64,000 nucleotides of DNA from Marinovum sp034669705 (GTDB lineage Bacteria; Pseudomonadota; Alphaproteobacteria; Rhodobacterales; Rhodobacteraceae), in assembly GCF_034669705.1 (NCBI RefSeq), contig NZ_JAXMOR010000024.1, forward strand, positions 1 to 64,000, given 5' to 3'. The notes below the pieces were generated by a model. The model did no database searches. It was not told the DNA's origin and worked only from the letters and a program-made list of their open reading frames with translations. Position 1 is the first letter of the stretch, and every line of letters begins with the position of its first letter. Position numbers and translations under genes: made by a program. This document shows, piece after piece, positions 7,014-16,365 of this stretch.

Positions 7014-9576
7014 TCACGATCCGCCCCGGCACCACGATCACCTTTTTCGGCGCGCTGCCCTCCAGCGCCTTGATCACAGCGTGATGGCCGAGCGCGAGTT
7101 TTTCAACCTCTTCCTTGGAGGCATCGGTGGCGACGCTGATTTCCGCCCGCCGCTTGCCGTTGACCTGGATCGGCAGGGTGACCGCGTTCTCGACCAGCAT
7201 CGCCTCGTCGGCCTCAGGCCAGGACGCATCGATCACCAATCCGTCGCCGCCGAGCATTGCCCAGACCTCCTCGGCCAGGTGCGGCGTCATCGGTGCCATC
7301 AGCTGGGCCAGGGTGCGGGCGGCCTCGCGCTTGGCCGCGCCGCCGGCCTTGGATTTGGCCAGCGTGTTGGTGAAGGCGTAGAGCCGGGCGATGGCGGCGT
7401 TGAAGCCGAAGCTCTCGATGCCCAGCGTCACGTCGCGGATCGCCTTGTGCATCTCCTTGAGCAGCGCCTCATCGGCCCCTTGCGGGCCCTCCTCGGAGCC
7501 GGCCGCCTCTGTCGCGATGCGGTGGACGCGGGCGAGGTGACGCGCGGCGGCCTCGGCGCCGGCGGCGGTCCATTCCACGTCGCGCTCGGGCGGGCTGTCG
7601 GACAGCACGAACCAGCGCGCGGTGTCGGCGCCGAACCCGGCGACGATCTCGGCCGGGTCAACGACGTTGTTCTTGGACTTCGACATCTTGGCCGAGGGGA
7701 TCACCTCGACCTGCTCGCCGGTCTCTTTGACGAAGGTGCCGCCGTCACGCTCCTCGACCTCGGCCGGGTAGTGGAAGATTGGTCGGTTGCCCTCGGTGCG
7801 CGCGGCATTGCGGTAGATCGCGTGCGTCACCATGCCTTGGGTAAAGAGCGCATTGAACGGCTCTCGGGCGCTCTCGGGCAGGTGGCCGGTTATGTTCATC
7901 GCCCGGGCAAAGAAGCGCGAGTAGAGCAGGTGCAGGATCGCATGCTCGACGCCGCCGATATACTGGTCGACGTTCATCCAGTAGTCCGCCGCCGCCATGT
8001 CGGTGGGGGTGTCGGCATCGGGCGCGGTGAACCGGGCAAAGTACCACGAGCTGTCGACGAAAGTGTCCATCGTGTCGGTCTCGCGCTGCGCCGGCTTGCC
8101 ACAGGACGGGCAGGCGCAATCGCGCCATGTGGGATGGCGGTCGAGCGGGTTGCCGGGCGTGTCGAAGGTCACGTCGTATGGCAGCTCGACCGGCAGGTTT
8201 TCCTTCTTCTCGGGCACCACGCCGCAGGCATCGCAATGCACCACCGGGATCGGGCAGCCCCAGTAGCGCTGGCGCGACAGGCCCCAGTCGCGCAGGCGGA
8301 ACTTGGTCACGCCCTGGCCCACGCCATTGGCCTCGCAAAAGGCGATGGCGGCGTCGATGCCCGCTTCGCCGGTCTGCTCGGTCTCGCCGGCAAAGCCGCG
8401 GACGTAGATCACCTTCTCGGTCTTCGGCGGCACATAGGCCTCGCCGCCATCCTCGGGCATGGCGCGGCCCTCATCCTCGGCGGGGGCGTAGGTCGAGGTG
8501 ACGGGCAGGTCGTACTTGCGGGCAAACTCCAGATCGCGGGCGTCATGCGCCGGGCAGCCGAAGATCGCGCCGGTGCCGTAATCCATCAGGATGAAGTTGG
8601 CGATATAGACCGGCAGTTCCCAAGCGGTGTCGAAGGGATGACGGACGCGCAGCCCGGTGTCGAAGCCCTTTTTCTCGGCCTTCTCAAGCGCCTCTTCGGT
8701 GGTGCCGCCCTTGCGGCACTCGGCGGTGAAGGCGGCGAGCTCGGGGTTGTCCTTCTCGAGCGCCTTGGCCAGTGGGTGATCCGGCGAAATGCCAAGGAAC
8801 GACGCGCCGAGCAGCGTGTCGGGGCGGGTGGTATAGACCTCGACCCGGTCGAAACCCTCAGGCGCGTCGACGAGGCCGAAGGCGAACTGCAACCCGCGCG
8901 AGCGGCCGATCCAATTCTGCTGCATCAGCTTGACCTTGGCCGGCCAGTCGTCCAGCCCGTCAATCGCCTCCAGCAGTTCCTCGGCCATGTCGGAGATGCG
9001 GAAGAACCATTGCGTGAGTTCGCGCCGCTCGACCTCGGCGCCGGAGCGCCAGCCCTTGCCATCCTCGACCTGTTCGTTGGCCAGAACGGTCATGTCGACC
9101 GGGTCCCAGTTGACCACGGCGTTCTTGCGATAGACCAGCCCGGCGTCGAGCATGTCGAGAAACAGCGCCTGCTGGTGGCCGTAATACTCGGTGTCGCAGG
9201 TGGCAAACATGCGCGACCAGTCAAGCGAGAGGCCCAAGGGCTTCATCTGCTCGACCATGTCGTCGATGTTGGAATAGGTCCAGTCCTTGGGGTGGATGCC
9301 ACGGTCCATCGCCGCGTTCTCTGCCGCCAGACCGAAGGCGTCGAAACCCATCGGGTGCAGCACGTTGTGGCCGGTTGACATCTTGTAGCGCGCGATCACG
9401 TCGCCCATGGTGTAGTTGCGCACATGGCCCATGTGCAGCTTGCCCGAGGGGTAGGGGAACATCTCGAGCACGTAGTATTTCGGCTTGCCGCCCTCCATCG
9501 TGGCGGTAAAGGTTCCGGCCTGTTCCCAGGCCTTCTGCCAGTTTGCCTCGATCGAGGCGGCATCATAGCGCGACAT
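7000..9576 (-). CDS. leuS: Leucyl-tRNA synthetase
   Basis: An 858-residue class Ia synthetase that charges tRNA-Leu. Visible features are the HIGH-type signature HMGH near residue 48, the CP1 editing domain with TTRPDTLLGASF, a zinc-binding CxxC pair in the middle, the KMSKS loop (KMSKSKNNV) in the second half, and the C-terminal anticodon-binding and LeuRS-specific domains. The start ATG at 9576 has AAGGGA about 9 nt upstream and matches the usual LeuRS N-terminus. The frame remains open upstream through a DUF1801 domain without any stop, so an N-terminally extended form is possible (see the next entry). Confidence 0.96.
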   Translation of the reverse strand: MSRYDAASIEANWQKAWEQAGTFTATMEGGKPKYYVLEMFPYPSGKLHMGHVRNYTMGDVIARYKMSTGHNVLHPMGFDAFGLAAENAAMDRGIHPKDWTYSNIDDMVEQMKPLGLSLDWSRMFATCDTEYYGHQQALFLDMLDAGLVYRKNAVVNWDPVDMTVLANEQVEDGKGWRSGAEVERRELTQWFFRISDMAEELLEAIDGLDDWPAKVKLMQQNWIGRSRGLQFAFGLVDAPEGFDRVEVYTTRPDTLLGASFLGISPDHPLAKALEKDNPELAAFTAECRKGGTTEEALEKAEKKGFDTGLRVRHPFDTAWELPVYIANFILMDYGTGAIFGCPAHDARDLEFARKYDLPVTSTYAPAEDEGRAMPEDGGEAYVPPKTEKVIYVRGFAGETEQTGEAGIDAAIAFCEANGVGQGVTKFRLRDWGLSRQRYWGCPIPVVHCDACGVVPEKKENLPVELPYDVTFDTPGNPLDRHPTWRDCACPSCGKPAQRETDTMDTFVDSSWYFARFTAPDADTPTDMAAADYWMNVDQYIGGVEHAILHLLYSRFFARAMNITGHLPESAREPFNALFTQGMVTHAIYRNAARTEGNRPIFHYPAEVEERDGGTFVKETGEQVEVIPSAKMSKSKNNVVDPAEIVAGFGADTARWFVLSDSPPERDVEWTAAGAEAAARHLARVHRIATEAAGSEEGPQGADEALLKEMHKAIRDVTLGIESFGFNAAIARLYAFTNTLAKSKAGGAAKREAARTLAQLMAPMTPHLAEEVWAMLGGDGLVIDASWPEADEAMLVENAVTLPIQVNGKRRAEISVATDASKEEVEKLALGHHAVIKALEGSAPKKVIVVPGRIVNVVV

Positions 9577-10062
9577 ATGCGGGTTTCCCTTGGGCGTCTT
9601 GCGGTCATCCGCGGTGATATGGCCTGACGTGGCCAGCGTCCAGTGGGGCAGGGGAAAAAGCGGCGCGTGGGGCTGGCTGCCGGCCGCGGTCCTGCGGTCC
9701 TGCCAGGCGGCCCGGATCATCTCGGCAAGCGCCGGCGTCTCGCAATCGGACAGGCTGCGGATCTTGACGTGGCGCATGTGCTTGCCGGTGCCTTCCAGCA
9801 GCCCCTCGGGATCGGGGATGTCGGTGCCGCGATAGAAGCCGAGGTTGACCCAGTTCCGGTGTGGCAGGATGTGGCAGTAGCCCTCGCTCATCTTGCGCGG
9901 CCCGACGCCGAAGGTGGCCGCCCGGTCGCCCGGCCGGACCACAACGCAGGCCTCGGGGTGCACCGCGAGAATGATCTCACGCAGCCGCCGGGTGACCGGA
10001 CGCAGCGGCTCGGGCGTCATTTCGACGATGTCCTCGAACGCTCCGAACGTCTGATCTGCCAT
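9577..10062 (-). CDS. DUF1801 domain protein, in frame with leuS and lacking its own stop codon
   Basis: From ATG 10062 the frame encodes about 125 residues of a DUF1801 (YdhG/iron-chaperone-like) domain with WVNLGFYRGTDIPDPEGLL and GTGKHMRHVKIR, then a linker of about 37 residues reaching the leuS ATG without a stop. DUF1801 proteins are small and normally stand alone; their biochemical role is poorly known. Translation from 10062 would give one 1020-residue DUF1801-LeuRS polypeptide. The leuS ribosome binding site inside the linker suggests LeuRS is also made separately. Possible explanations are a recent loss of the DUF1801 stop codon or a genuine fusion. The coordinates cover only the part before leuS. 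Confidence 0.7.
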
Positions 10063-10103
10063 GCTGCGCCCCGGTTTGTGGCTGCGAGGGTCCGGAGGCG
10101 GGC

Positions 10104-11753
10104 TCAGCGCCCCGCCAGCAGGAAGGCAGCGGTGCGTTTGGTCACATAACCGCTGGCGAAGATACCGCGGTCTTCCTGGTATTCGCGCAGGGCGCGGCGG
10201 GTCTGGTCGGTGAAATTGCCGTCGGCCATCCCGAGCTTGTAGCCCAGCCCCATCAGCCGCTGCTCGACCAGCAGGCGGGTGATGTTGTTGGTGAGGATCT
10301 CGCGCTCCTCGGCGCGGGCGGATTCGAGCACCCGGTCGGTGTCGTCCTCGCGCAGTTCGGCGATCCGGCCGCGAGCGGCATCGGCGTACTCGGAATTGCC
10401 AAAGCGCGACAGGAAGGCCTCGTAGCCCTGCAGCGTGTCCTGCTCGCGGGCGTCATTCCAGGCGCGGCGGGCCTCGCGGGCGATCTCGTCTTCGCGGGCG
10501 CCGCGGATCTCCTCAAGGCGACGACGGGCATCCGCGGCATAGCGGCCCTCCGGGTAGCGCTCAAGATAGGCGGTCAACCCGGCTTCGTTGCCGAGCGCGC
10601 CGGTGTCGCGCCAATAGGCGTCCTCGGCGCGGCTGGCCTCCTGGGCCTGGTCTTCGCGGCGGTCGGCGGCCTCGCTGGTCAGCTGGCGCCATTGCCGCCG
10701 GTCGAGATAGCTGGTCACCTCGAGCCGCCGGTCGCGCTGCCAGCGCTCGATGGCGGTGCGGGTGCCCTGACCGAAAATGCCGTCGATCCCGCGGGTGTTG
10801 AAGCCCAGCAGCGTCAGGTCGCTCTGCACCTGCCGGCGGTCGTTGCGGCTGAGGTTCAGGGCGTCTTCAGCGGCCTTCCAGCGGTTGGCCTCTTCGGCGC
10901 CGAGCGCGGCGATCCGGCGCTTGGCCTCGCCGACGTAGCGGCCACGCGGGTAGCGCTCGAGATAGAGGGTTAGGGCGGGTTCGGTGCCAAGATCGCTGGC
11001 AGCAGTCCAGAAGCCTTCTTCCTGCGCCTGTGCGGTGATCGCGCCGGTATCGACCGGCGGCTGCGGGCGGGTGATCACGCCGCGGCCCTCGGTAAAGGCG
11101 ACGCTGTCGCTGAGAAAGCCGCGCGCCGAGAGCTGGCTCAGCGCCTCGTTGAGGCTGACCCCCTCGCGCAGCAGCCCGGCAAAGATCGCGTAGCGCATCC
11201 ATTCCGCCGAGCCGCTGGCCAGGGTCACCCCCTGTGGCAGCTCCATGCCCTGCGTACCGGTGCGCAGCCCGGTGTCCTGCAGCGAAAGGCTGCTTGACCG
11301 CCCGGCGAGCACCACCGCGCGGCCGGCGGCGGCCTCGCCGGCGATCTCGGCCAGCGCGGTCAGCGACAGGCCCTGCGCCGGCAGGGTCAGCGGCCCGACC
11401 TCGCGGTCGGCGTCGCGCGCCAGCATCCAGGCATCGGTGCCGGAGCTGACGAAGTGCCCGTCGAGCACGATCAGCACCCGGTCGGCCTCGGCGGCGCGGT
11501 CGCGGAAACTCTGGGCGCTGTCGAACATCTCGTCGGCATCGGCGTTGTACTCGCTGATGACGTCAAACCCCACCTCCTCGAGCCGGTCGGCAATGGCGCG
11601 CAGGTCGCGGGCACCACGGACTTCTTCGAGATTGCGGTAATCCCAGGTCGAAAGCACGAGCGCCAGGTCGGCGGCGGCCAAGGGGCTGGCGGCGGCAAGC
11701 ACCGCCACGGCGGCCACGGAGCGCAGAAGCGCGCGGGGCAAGGACAGGGACAT
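10104..11753 (-). CDS. Periplasmic caspase-fold protein with two peptidoglycan-binding domains; catalytic Cys absent
   Basis: A 549-residue exported protein with a signal peptide (about 1-28). A caspase/peptidase C14-like domain follows (about 29-240) with the histidine motif VLDGHF at His100. Where active caspases have a Cys (DxC motif) the sequence reads VVLAGRSSS, so the nucleophile is missing. Two peptidoglycan_binding_1-type units follow (about 300-345 with LGFNTRGIDGIFGQGTR, and about 495-540 with LGYKLGMADGNFTDQTRR). Between them lie three repeats of the type AYLERYPxGRYAxxAxRRI resembling half-TPR units. It probably works as a scaffold at the cell wall. The ATG has a strong GGGAGGA site. 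A loss-of-protease family member is the best reading. Confidence 0.8.
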   Translation of the reverse strand: MSLSLPRALLRSVAAVAVLAAASPLAAADLALVLSTWDYRNLEEVRGARDLRAIADRLEEVGFDVISEYNADADEMFDSAQSFRDRAAEADRVLIVLDGHFVSSGTDAWMLARDADREVGPLTLPAQGLSLTALAEIAGEAAAGRAVVLAGRSSSLSLQDTGLRTGTQGMELPQGVTLASGSAEWMRYAIFAGLLREGVSLNEALSQLSARGFLSDSVAFTEGRGVITRPQPPVDTGAITAQAQEEGFWTAASDLGTEPALTLYLERYPRGRYVGEAKRRIAALGAEEANRWKAAEDALNLSRNDRRQVQSDLTLLGFNTRGIDGIFGQGTRTAIERWQRDRRLEVTSYLDRRQWRQLTSEAADRREDQAQEASRAEDAYWRDTGALGNEAGLTAYLERYPEGRYAADARRRLEEIRGAREDEIAREARRAWNDAREQDTLQGYEAFLSRFGNSEYADAARGRIAELREDDTDRVLESARAEEREILTNNITRLLVEQRLMGLGYKLGMADGNFTDQTRRALREYQEDRGIFASGYVTKRTAAFLLAGR

Positions 11754-11769
11754 TCAGGTTCCTCCCGGA

Positions 11770-12942
11770 TCAGTCGTAGACGCGGGTATCTTCAATCACG
11801 ATGCCGTCCTTGGGAAGCTCACCCGGCCTCACAAGCTCGACAGCACCGCGGAGCTTGAGCACCTCGCGGATCGATGCCTCATAGAGGGTAGGGTCGGTGC
11901 CGGCGCTTTCAAGCCGGACGATCATCTTGTCGCTCTCGCCCTCGCGGGCGGCGATCACTCTGGCGCGGGTCACCTCGTCATGCCGCGCCACCAGTTCGGC
12001 GACCTGCTCGGGGCGGACGAACATGCCCTTGATCTTGGTGGTCTGGTCGGCCCGGCCCATCCAGCCCTTGATGCGCATATTGGTGCGGCCACAGGGGCTT
12101 GCCCCCGGCAGCACGGCGCTCATGTCGCCGGTGGCAAAGCGGATCAGCGGGTAGTCGGGGTTGAGCGTGGTGACCACGACCTCACCCACCTCGCCCTCGG
12201 CGACCGGGTCGCCGGTGCCGGGGGTGACGATCTCGACGATCACCCCCTCGTCGATGATCATCCCCTCCTGCGCATCGCTTTCATAGGCCACATGACCCAG
12301 ATCGGCGGTGGCATAACATTGCAGGCAGGCGATGCCGCGATCGGCGTATTCCTGCCGGAGCGAAGGAAACAGCGCGCCGCCGCCCACCGCCGCCCGGGTG
12401 ATCTTGAGCGGCAGACCCATCTCCTCGGCCTTGTCGAGGATCACCTTGAGGTAATCCGGCGTGCCGGCATAGGCGGTGACGCCGACATCATGCGCGGCGC
12501 GGGCCTGCAGCTCGGTCTGGCCGGTGCCGGCAGGCAGCACCGCCGCGCCCACCGCCCGCGCGCCGTTCTCGAAGATCATGCCGGCCGGGGTCAGGTGATA
12601 GCCGAAGCAGTTCTGCACGATATCGCCCGGGCCGATGCCGGCGGCATGCAGGAAGCGGCCCATGCGCCACCAGTCGTGGCTCACCCCGCCCGGCTCGTAG
12701 ATCGGGCCGGGGGACTGGAAGACATGCGCCAGATTCGAGACCTGCAGCCCGCCAAAGGGCGGCTGCGCCTTCTGTTTCGCCACCAGCTCGGATTTGCGCA
12801 GCACCGGCAGTCGGGCGAGGTCCGAGAGATCGCTCACCGGATCGAGGCCGTGGCGCGCCAGTTGCGCGTTCAGCTCCGCGCGCTGGGCGGCGGCGCGCTC
12901 GTCGGAAGAGCGGGTTTCCAGGGCGTCGAAATGGCGACTCAT
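11770..12942 (-). CDS. Phenylacetate-CoA ligase family (AMP-forming) protein
   Basis: A 390-residue adenylate-forming enzyme of the PaaK branch, which activates aryl or other carboxylic acids as CoA thioesters. The adenylation core is recognisable: FxSPGPIYEPGG near residue 75 in place of the classical phosphate loop, GYHLTPAG, a CYATADLG segment at the substrate/adenine region, the RFATGDMS hinge motif and the GRADQTTKIKGMFV C-terminal segment. It is shorter than PaaK (about 430 residues). It sits 108 bp downstream of the livF-like gene on the same strand, so it is likely part of the transporter operon. The natural acid is unknown. Confidence 0.85.
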   Translation of the reverse strand: MSRHFDALETRSSDERAAAQRAELNAQLARHGLDPVSDLSDLARLPVLRKSELVAKQKAQPPFGGLQVSNLAHVFQSPGPIYEPGGVSHDWWRMGRFLHAAGIGPGDIVQNCFGYHLTPAGMIFENGARAVGAAVLPAGTGQTELQARAAHDVGVTAYAGTPDYLKVILDKAEEMGLPLKITRAAVGGGALFPSLRQEYADRGIACLQCYATADLGHVAYESDAQEGMIIDEGVIVEIVTPGTGDPVAEGEVGEVVVTTLNPDYPLIRFATGDMSAVLPGASPCGRTNMRIKGWMGRADQTTKIKGMFVRPEQVAELVARHDEVTRARVIAAREGESDKMIVRLESAGTDPTLYEASIREVLKLRGAVELVRPGELPKDGIVIEDTRVYD

Positions 12943-13050
12943 GACGGGGGATCCTTCGGTAAAAATGGCACGGGCGGGCGGCCGGGGCCGGCCCGGGTGA
13001 TGTGCTGCGATCGGCCGGCGAGCGCCGGCCTTGAGGTCAAATTCCGGGCG

Positions 13051-13887
13051 TCAGGCCAGCCAGCGCTTGCGCCGGCGGTAGGAGCGCACGTCGCGAAACG
13101 ACTTGCGGCCTTCGTCTGACATGCCGAGGTAGAATTCCTTGACGTCGGCGTTCTCGCGCAGGTCCTTGGCGGCGCCGTCCATCACCACCCGGCCGCTCTC
13201 GAGGATATAGCCGTAATGGGCAAAGCGCAGTGCCACGTTGGTGTTCTGCTCGGCCAGCAGGAAGGAGACGCCCTCGTTCTCGTTGACCGATTTGACGATC
13301 TCGAAGATCTGCTCGACCAGCTGCGGCGCCAGCCCCATCGAGGGCTCGTCGAGCAGGATGGTCTCGGGCCGGCTCATCAGTGCGCGACCGATCGCCGTCA
13401 TCTGCTGTTCGCCGCCAGAGGTATAGCCGGCCTGGCTCTTGCGGCGTTCCTTGAGGCGGGGGAAATAGTCATAGACCATCTGCAGGTCGGCCTCGACCGC
13501 GCCCTTGCCGTCCTTGCGCGTGTAAGCGCCGGTCAGCAGGTTTTCCTCGACGGTCAGGTGTTCGAAACAGTGGCGGCCTTCCATCACCTGGATCACGCCG
13601 CGCTTAACCAGCGCGGCCGGGTCCAGCCCCTGCACCGTCTCGCCCTTGTAGTTGATCGAGCCCTTGGTGACCTCGCCGCGCTCGGAGTGCAGCAGGTTCG
13701 AGATCGCCTTGAGCGTGGTCGTCTTGCCGGCGCCATTGCCACCGAGCAGCGCGGTGATCCCGCCCTTGGGCACCGAGAGCGACACGCCCTTGAGCACCAG
13801 GATCACGTGGTTGTAGATCACCTCGATATTGTTGACCTCGAGCAGCGGCTCTGGTGATTGGTCCAGGGTCGGGGCGGCGTCCAGCAT
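13051..13887 (-). CDS. livF: Branched-chain amino acid-type ABC transporter ATP-binding protein (LivF-like)
   Basis: A 278-residue ATPase with Walker A GGNGAGKTT (about 49-57), signature TSGGEQQM in place of the usual LSGGEQQ, and Walker B ILLDEPSMGL. It has the LivF-type short helical domain. A basic tail (RSYRRRKRW) extends past the family's usual end. It powers the importer together with the LivG-like ATPase at 17922. It lies downstream of the binding-protein gene, separated by a hairpin. Confidence 0.92.
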   Translation of the reverse strand: MLDAAPTLDQSPEPLLEVNNIEVIYNHVILVLKGVSLSVPKGGITALLGGNGAGKTTTLKAISNLLHSERGEVTKGSINYKGETVQGLDPAALVKRGVIQVMEGRHCFEHLTVEENLLTGAYTRKDGKGAVEADLQMVYDYFPRLKERRKSQAGYTSGGEQQMTAIGRALMSRPETILLDEPSMGLAPQLVEQIFEIVKSVNENEGVSFLLAEQNTNVALRFAHYGYILESGRVVMDGAAKDLRENADVKEFYLGMSDEGRKSFRDVRSYRRRKRWLA

Positions 13888-13913
13888 CTTGTTCTCTTTC
13901 GCAAAAAGGCAGG

Positions 13914-13944
13914 TCCGGCGGCAGCGCTACGGGCCGCCGCCGGA
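13914..13944 (-). terminator. Intercistronic hairpin after the binding-protein gene
   Basis: On the minus strand TCCGGCGGC (13944-13936) pairs with GCCGCCGGA (13922-13914) over a 13-nt loop, followed by CCTGCCTTTTT. Such a hairpin just after an abundant binding-protein gene commonly limits read-through and protects the upstream mRNA, giving more binding protein than ATPase. Confidence 0.5.
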
Positions 13945-13951
13945 GAGAGAC

Positions 13952-15238
13952 TTACATCTCGCAGGCGTCGTTCACCGGCCAGGGCGCATTGGCCTCGGCG
14001 TATTCATCGGCCTTCTCGGTGACCAGCGTCTGATAGGCGTCGGTGTTCGGCGTCAGGTGGTCAGAGACCTTGACGAATTTCTCGCCGTCCCATTCCAGCA
14101 TCCAGCCACCCGAGCCGCCGGTGTGGTCGGCACAGGTGGTCTTGAACGGCGGCACCATGCCGTCGAGGCCGAGCTCGGAGATCCGCTCCTCGGTCATGTC
14201 GATGTTCTCGAGGCCCCAACGCAGGTCGGCCGCGGTGATCTCGGCATTGCCGGTGTGCTCCTGCGCCATGCGGATGCCCTCGGCGAGGATGGCCGAGATG
14301 ATGATGCCGCGGTTGTAGAACACGCCGGTCATCTCTTCCTCGTTGGTCTGAGAGTTGCCGGCGTCGATCACGTGCTGCTTGATGTCGGCCACCACCGGTG
14401 CGTCCATGTTCGGGAACGACCAGGAGATCGACTTGTAACCCTTGCCGTCTTCACCAACGATCTTCAAGTCGGCATCATGGCCGGCCCACCAGACGCCGAT
14501 CATGTTCTCCATCGGGAACTTGGTCTTCACCGCCTCGGTGATCGCGCCCGCATTCATCGCGCCCCAGCCCCACATGACGACATAGTCGGGACGTTCGCGG
14601 CGGATCTGCAGCCACTGCGCCGACTGGTTCTGCATTTCCTTCAGGCCGACCGGGATCGGCACCAGCTCGAAACCCTTGTCCGCGGCCATCTGCTCGAACA
14701 GCGGCAGCGGCTCCTTGCCATAGGGGTGGTCGAGGTGCAGGAAGGCGATCTTCTTGCCGTCGAGCGAACCCTGCCCCTCAAGATACTGCACGATCATGTC
14801 GGCGGCGTCCCAGTACCCGGCAGGCGTGTTGAAGGCCCACTGAAAGGTCTTGCCGTCCATCATCGGCGAAAAGCCGTAGCCGGGGGCGAGGATCGGGATT
14901 TCGTCGATATTGGTCTTGGGCAGCACCTGCAGGGTGATGCCGGTCGACCAGGGCTGGGTCACGATCGCGCGGTCCTTGGTCTTTTCATAGCATTCCGCGC
15001 CCTTCTCGGTGGAATAGCCGGTCTCGCATTCCTCGAAGTCGATCATCACGCCGCCGATGCCGCCGTCGCGGGCATTGAGCATGTTCATGTAATCCGCCTG
15101 GCCGTTCATCAGCGGGATGCCGGTGGCCGCGAATGGCCCGGTGCGGTAGCTGAGGTTCGGGGTGTAGAGCTCGGCCAGCGCCGCGCTGCCCGCCGTGGCC
15201 AGCGCCGCAGCGGCCGCCCATTTGGTGAAGTGTCTCAT
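13952..15238 (-). CDS. ABC transporter substrate-binding protein, branched-chain type
   Basis: A 428-residue periplasmic binding protein of the Peripla_BP_6 (LivK-like) family, with a signal peptide of about 22 residues. It has a Cys pair near residues 50-60 (ECETGYSTEKGAEC) likely to form a disulphide, and a C-terminal Cys in NDACEM. The start ATG 15238 has a strong GGGAGGA site 6 nt upstream; the frame is open further upstream but that part is the shadow of the permease gene. The association with acyl-CoA ligases argues for a carboxylic acid ligand and against leucine. Ligand identity is inference. Confidence 0.92.
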   Translation of the reverse strand: MRHFTKWAAAAALATAGSAALAELYTPNLSYRTGPFAATGIPLMNGQADYMNMLNARDGGIGGVMIDFEECETGYSTEKGAECYEKTKDRAIVTQPWSTGITLQVLPKTNIDEIPILAPGYGFSPMMDGKTFQWAFNTPAGYWDAADMIVQYLEGQGSLDGKKIAFLHLDHPYGKEPLPLFEQMAADKGFELVPIPVGLKEMQNQSAQWLQIRRERPDYVVMWGWGAMNAGAITEAVKTKFPMENMIGVWWAGHDADLKIVGEDGKGYKSISWSFPNMDAPVVADIKQHVIDAGNSQTNEEEMTGVFYNRGIIISAILAEGIRMAQEHTGNAEITAADLRWGLENIDMTEERISELGLDGMVPPFKTTCADHTGGSGGWMLEWDGEKFVKVSDHLTPNTDAYQTLVTEKADEYAEANAPWPVNDACEM

Positions 15239-15288
15239 CAGGTATCCTCCCATGGATTGCTTTTGTCTTGTTGATATTGGGCCGGCCC

Positions 15289-16365
15289 CTAATGCGGGAA
15301 CGGCCAGAGAATGAGTTTCTCGCGGATCAGCGCCCAGAGCCGCGCCAGACCGTGCGGCTCGATGATCAGGAAAAAGACGATCAGCGCACCGACGATCATG
15401 ATGTTGAGGTGTTCGACCATCGCCGAGGACACCGGGATGCCCAGCGCCTGCGGCAGGGTGCCCAGCACCACCGGCAGCCCGACAATCAGGATCGCGCCGA
15501 GGTAATTGCCGAGGATCGAGCCCAGCCCGCCGATGATGGCGATGAAGAGGACACGGAAGCTCAGCGGGATGTCGAAGAGGTTCGGCTCGGCCGCACCGCG
15601 CCACATGAAGACAAAGAGCGCGCCGGCAACCCCCACCACGTAGGACGAGACGGCAAAGGCGGTGAGCTTGGATTTCATCAGGTTGATGCCGATGAGCTCC
15701 GCCGCGATGTCCATGTCGCGGGTCGCCTTCCACGTCCGGCCGAGGTTGCCGCGGGTCAGGTTGATGCAGAGCAGGGTGAGCAGGGTGACGATCGCCAGCA
15801 CAACGAAATACTGCACCACCGACGAGGCCTGCGGCCCGGCGACATAGACCCCGAAGGCCTCGAGGTTCGGCACCTGGATCGCGCCGGAGGCGTTGTAGTT
15901 GTAGAGCCAGGCCCATTTCTCGAACAGCCAGACCAGAAAGAACTGCGCCGCCAGGGTGGCGATGGCGAGGTAGAAGCCCTTGATCCTGAGCGAGGGGATG
16001 CCGAAGGCCACGCCGACCCCGGCCGAGAACACGCCTGACAACAGGATCGCGACGATCGGGTTCATCCAGGGCATCAGGGTGACCATCTTGTAGCAGGCAT
16101 AGGCCCCCACCCCCATGAAGGCCGCGGTGCCGAGGCTGAGCTGCCCGGCATAGCCGGTGAGGATGTTCAGCCCCAGCGCCGCCAGCGCGTAGATCAGGAT
16201 CGGGATCATCAGCGTCTGCAGCGCGAATTCGCTGGCGATCAGCGGCAGGATCACCCAGGCGAAGGCGAGGATGATGGCCAGCAGCACGGCATCCTGCCGC
16301 ACCGGAAACAGCGCCTGGTCGGCCTTGTAGGTGGTCTTGAATTGTCCTGCGGTTCTATACAGCAT
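15289..16365 (-). CDS. livM: Branched-chain-type ABC transporter permease (LivM-like)
   Basis: A 358-residue integral membrane protein with about 9-10 hydrophobic helices. It contains the family's GLNILTGYAGQLSLGTAAFM segment near residue 70-90 and the cytoplasmic coupling-loop region around GRTWKATRDMDIAAELIGI. I placed the start at ATG 16365 (MLYRTAG); the preceding 15 codons are not conserved-looking. It pairs with the LivH-like permease, separated from it by a VOC gene. Confidence 0.92.
   Translation of the reverse strand: MLYRTAGQFKTTYKADQALFPVRQDAVLLAIILAFAWVILPLIASEFALQTLMIPILIYALAALGLNILTGYAGQLSLGTAAFMGVGAYACYKMVTLMPWMNPIVAILLSGVFSAGVGVAFGIPSLRIKGFYLAIATLAAQFFLVWLFEKWAWLYNYNASGAIQVPNLEAFGVYVAGPQASSVVQYFVVLAIVTLLTLLCINLTRGNLGRTWKATRDMDIAAELIGINLMKSKLTAFAVSSYVVGVAGALFVFMWRGAAEPNLFDIPLSFRVLFIAIIGGLGSILGNYLGAILIVGLPVVLGTLPQALGIPVSSAMVEHLNIMIVGALIVFFLIIEPHGLARLWALIREKLILWPFPH

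Noticed and set aside
5466..7073. 535-codon open frame on the plus strand
   Set aside because: It is antisense to holA and lptE, which have clear family motifs. Long antisense frames are expected at this GC content.
7081..9378. 765-codon plus-strand frame
   Set aside because: Antisense to leuS; composition is His/Gly/Leu/Asp-rich as typical of a reverse reading of a GC-rich gene.
15239..15916. Extended start for the binding-protein frame (open to 15916)
   Set aside because: The extension lies across the livM gene in another frame; the ATG at 15238 has a strong ribosome site and a signal peptide.
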